Shown one piece after another: positions 6,348 through 6,994 of a stretch of 6,994 nucleotides of DNA. The stretch spans positions 1 to 6,994 of the forward strand of contig PNNU01000181.1 of NCBI GenBank assembly GCA_013824385.1. The letters are read 5' to 3'. Below the pieces are notes generated by a model. That model ran no database searches and was not told the origin of the DNA. It saw only the letters and a list, made by a program, of their open reading frames with translations. This DNA is from Anaerolinea sp. (GTDB taxonomy: Bacteria > Chloroflexota > Anaerolineae > Anaerolineales > Anaerolineaceae). Within the stretch, counting starts at the first letter, position 1, and each line of letters begins with the position of its first letter. The position numbers were made by a program, and so were the translations under genes.

Positions 6348-6377
6348 AATGGTTTTTATAAATGAAATTAATCAATA

Positions 6378-6407
6378 AAGCCCTGACACATGACACAGTC
6401 AGGGCTT
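6378..6407 (-). terminator. Intrinsic terminator of the SWIM gene
   Basis: A perfect 10-bp inverted repeat (aagccctgac / gtcagggctt) with a 10-base loop starts 17 bases past the SWIM stop. On the minus strand it is followed by a T-rich run, TTTATTGATTAATTT, as expected for an intrinsic terminator. Confidence 0.8.
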
Positions 6408-6424
6408 GTTCATTACGATTTCAA

Positions 6425-6676
6425 CTAATTTGCAGCAGCTACATCGATGGGCTGAGCCATTCCCATGAGAATGGTTTCCAGCGACATGGTGTGCACACAG
6501 CGGCTGTGCGTGATGAAAAATTCGCAGTCGCATTCCCATTTTCCGTCTGCATACTTTACAGCGTGGGAATTATTATCACCCTTCACGGTCACAGAGAACG
6601 TATGAAATTCAAAACGGTCTCTTTCTTGCGCATAACGTTTTGCTTTTTCAATTTTGCCGATCATGCTGTAATCCAT
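6425..6676 (-). CDS. Small SWIM zinc-finger protein
   Basis: An 83-residue protein built around a SWIM-type zinc motif. The ligands C49, C51, C60 and H62 fit CxCx8CxH (CDC, then RCVH) in the segment WECDCEFFITHSRCVH. Before it lies a basic helix (GKIEKAKRYAQERDR, about 7-21) and a strand pair (FEFHTFSVTVKGDNNSHAVKY). SWIM fingers bind zinc and usually mediate DNA or protein contacts; stand-alone versions are of unknown role. The start at 6676 follows AAGGAG with an 11-base gap. A frame extension to a GTG at 6727 would begin inside a terminator stem and is rejected. The gene is monocistronic, with a terminator downstream and an attenuator-like leader upstream, so its expression is probably controlled by premature termination. 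Confidence 0.88.
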   Translation of the reverse strand: MDYSMIGKIEKAKRYAQERDRFEFHTFSVTVKGDNNSHAVKYADGKWECDCEFFITHSRCVHTMSLETILMGMAQPIDVAAAN

Positions 6677-6698
6677 GTGATGTGTTACTCCTTTGTTT

Positions 6699-6710
6699 GA
6701 TAAGGAAGAT
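6699..6710. repeat. GATAAGGAAGAT inverted repeat, copy 1
   Basis: The 12-mer gataaggaagat occurs here on the plus strand, just upstream of the SWIM ribosome site. Its exact reverse complement is at 6822-6833, inside the promoter of the same gene. The two copies face each other about 111 bases apart, which would suit paired operator sites or the ends of a small element. Confidence 0.45.
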
Positions 6711-6720
6711 GTTAAAACAA

Positions 6721-6747
6721 AAGGCACGCGGAAACACCGCGTGCCTT
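6721..6747 (-). terminator. Attenuator-type terminator in the SWIM leader
   Basis: A perfect 11-bp inverted repeat (aaggcacgcgg / ccgcgtgcctt) with a 5-base loop, followed on the minus strand by TTGTTTTAAC. It lies 44 bases upstream of the SWIM start and directly after a short leader ORF, whose TAA overlaps the stem. No other minus-strand gene lies upstream for it to end, so it probably acts as a conditional terminator for the SWIM transcript or ends a small RNA of about 90 bases. Confidence 0.75.
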
Positions 6748-6787
6748 AATTACTTACCTCAATTATCAGTGCTTCAGTTACTCGCAT
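6746..6787 (-). CDS. Candidate 13-residue leader peptide ORF upstream of the SWIM gene
   Basis: The frame MRVTEALIIEVSN starts 11 bases after GGAG (6799-6802), the same spacing seen at the SWIM gene, and stops with TAA overlapping the base of the terminator stem. Six of thirteen residues are Val, Leu, Ile or Ala, including LII. A 5-bp hairpin (cgcat / atgcg, 6783-6797) pairs across its start codon. Ribosome progress on such an ORF could decide whether the terminator forms. Short ORFs arise easily by chance, so this is a candidate only. Confidence 0.4.
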   Translation of the reverse strand: MRVTEALIIEVSN

Positions 6788-6814
6788 AATAGATGCGTCT
6801 CCTATATTAGGTAT

Positions 6815-6843
6815 ATAGTATATCTTCCTTATCCTTTTGTCAA
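6815..6843 (-). promoter_or_regulatory. Promoter of the SWIM leader transcript
   Basis: A perfect TTGACA -35 (6838-6843 on the minus strand) is followed by TATACT at a 15-bp spacing (6817-6822) or TACTAT at 17 bp (6815-6820). The spacer contains the second copy of the 12-bp inverted repeat (6822-6833), so a protein binding there would block or alter the promoter. Transcription would begin near 6808, about 20 bases before the leader ORF. Confidence 0.6.
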
Positions 6844-6890
6844 TAATTTAATTCAACGATTACCCTACGATTTTGCAAATAACAAGAGAA

Positions 6891-6920
6891 TTCACACAAT
6901 CACCCGGTTTGTGCGATAAT
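6891..6920 (+). promoter_or_regulatory. Promoter of the truncated gene at the right edge
   Basis: TTCACA (6891-6896, one mismatch) and GATAAT (6915-6920, one mismatch) are 18 bp apart, with TGC just before the -10 forming an extended element. A partial dyad, CACAA (6895-6899) and TTGTG (6909-6913), lies between them and could be an operator. Transcription would start near 6927, leaving a leader of about 34 bases. Confidence 0.5.
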
Positions 6921-6960
6921 TAAACATTGAAATATAAATCACGAGGAGCGGCCCCTTTCC

Positions 6961-6994
6961 ATGTCACCTGAAAAAATTCTCATTGTGGATATTG
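6961..6994 (+). CDS. Start of a truncated gene, product undecided
   Basis: The ATG at 6961 follows GAGGAG (6943-6948) with a rather long 12-base gap and begins MSPEKILIVDI before the window ends. The opening strand KILIVD is typical of response-regulator receiver domains (usually followed by D or E), but the third acidic position here is I, and other families start similarly. The well-formed promoter upstream supports a real gene. Eleven residues are too few to assign a function. Confidence 0.6.
   Translation, partial: MSPEKILIVDI

Noticed and set aside
6362..6700. 112-codon plus-strand frame opposite the SWIM gene
   Set aside because: It runs through the SWIM terminator and gene in antisense, has no ribosome site, and the SWIM zinc ligands clearly mark the other strand as coding.
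6677..6727. SWIM protein extension to a GTG at 6727
   Set aside because: The start would lie inside the terminator stem without a usable ribosome site, and the extra residues do not resemble a domain.

Overview
The window most likely comes from a member of the Chloroflexota, probably Anaerolineae. This is an inference from how the proteins read: a small SWIM zinc-finger protein, an Opp/Dpp ATPase followed by a tiny two-helix membrane protein, and a distinctive APH-like kinase containing an NWWMQRQPYSFRLGQEYDR segment. No rRNA or tRNA is present to confirm it. Base composition is mid-range and coding density is high.

Layout. (1) Positions 1-758, plus strand: the 3' end of an oligopeptide/dipeptide ABC transporter ATPase, coupled through an ATGA overlap to a 67-residue membrane protein. 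A hairpin at 761-789 closes this unit and faces the convergent block. (2) Positions 815-4863, minus strand: a three-gene unit. It starts with a 52-residue membrane protein (4705-4863), whose stop overlaps (ATGA) the start of a 702-residue lipoprotein-membrane-kinase fusion (2600-4708). After 132 bp containing a strong hairpin comes a 550-residue YfbK-like von Willebrand A (VWA) lipoprotein (815-2467). (3) Positions 4959-6008, plus strand, divergent from that unit: a P-loop NTPase with a C-terminal OmpR-type winged helix. (4) Positions 6071-6253: a very small membrane-protein frame interrupted by an in-frame TAA. (5) Positions 6254-6360: a non-coding T-rich stretch with a 9-bp tandem motif. (6) Positions 6378-6843, minus strand: a SWIM zinc-finger gene with its own terminator and an attenuator-like leader, made of a strong promoter, a 13-codon leader ORF and an intrinsic terminator. 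(7) Positions 6961-6994: the first codons of another plus-strand gene.

The most interesting part is 815-6008. Two surface lipoproteins share VATEAPV-type linkers. One is a VWA protein with an intact metal-binding (MIDAS) site. The other spans the membrane and carries an APH/choline-kinase-like domain on its predicted cytoplasmic side. They are divergent from an ATPase-coupled DNA-binding protein. Together they could form an envelope-to-cytoplasm signalling module: VWA ligand binding outside, phosphotransfer inside, transcriptional output through the divergent regulator. That link is inferred from gene order and topology only.
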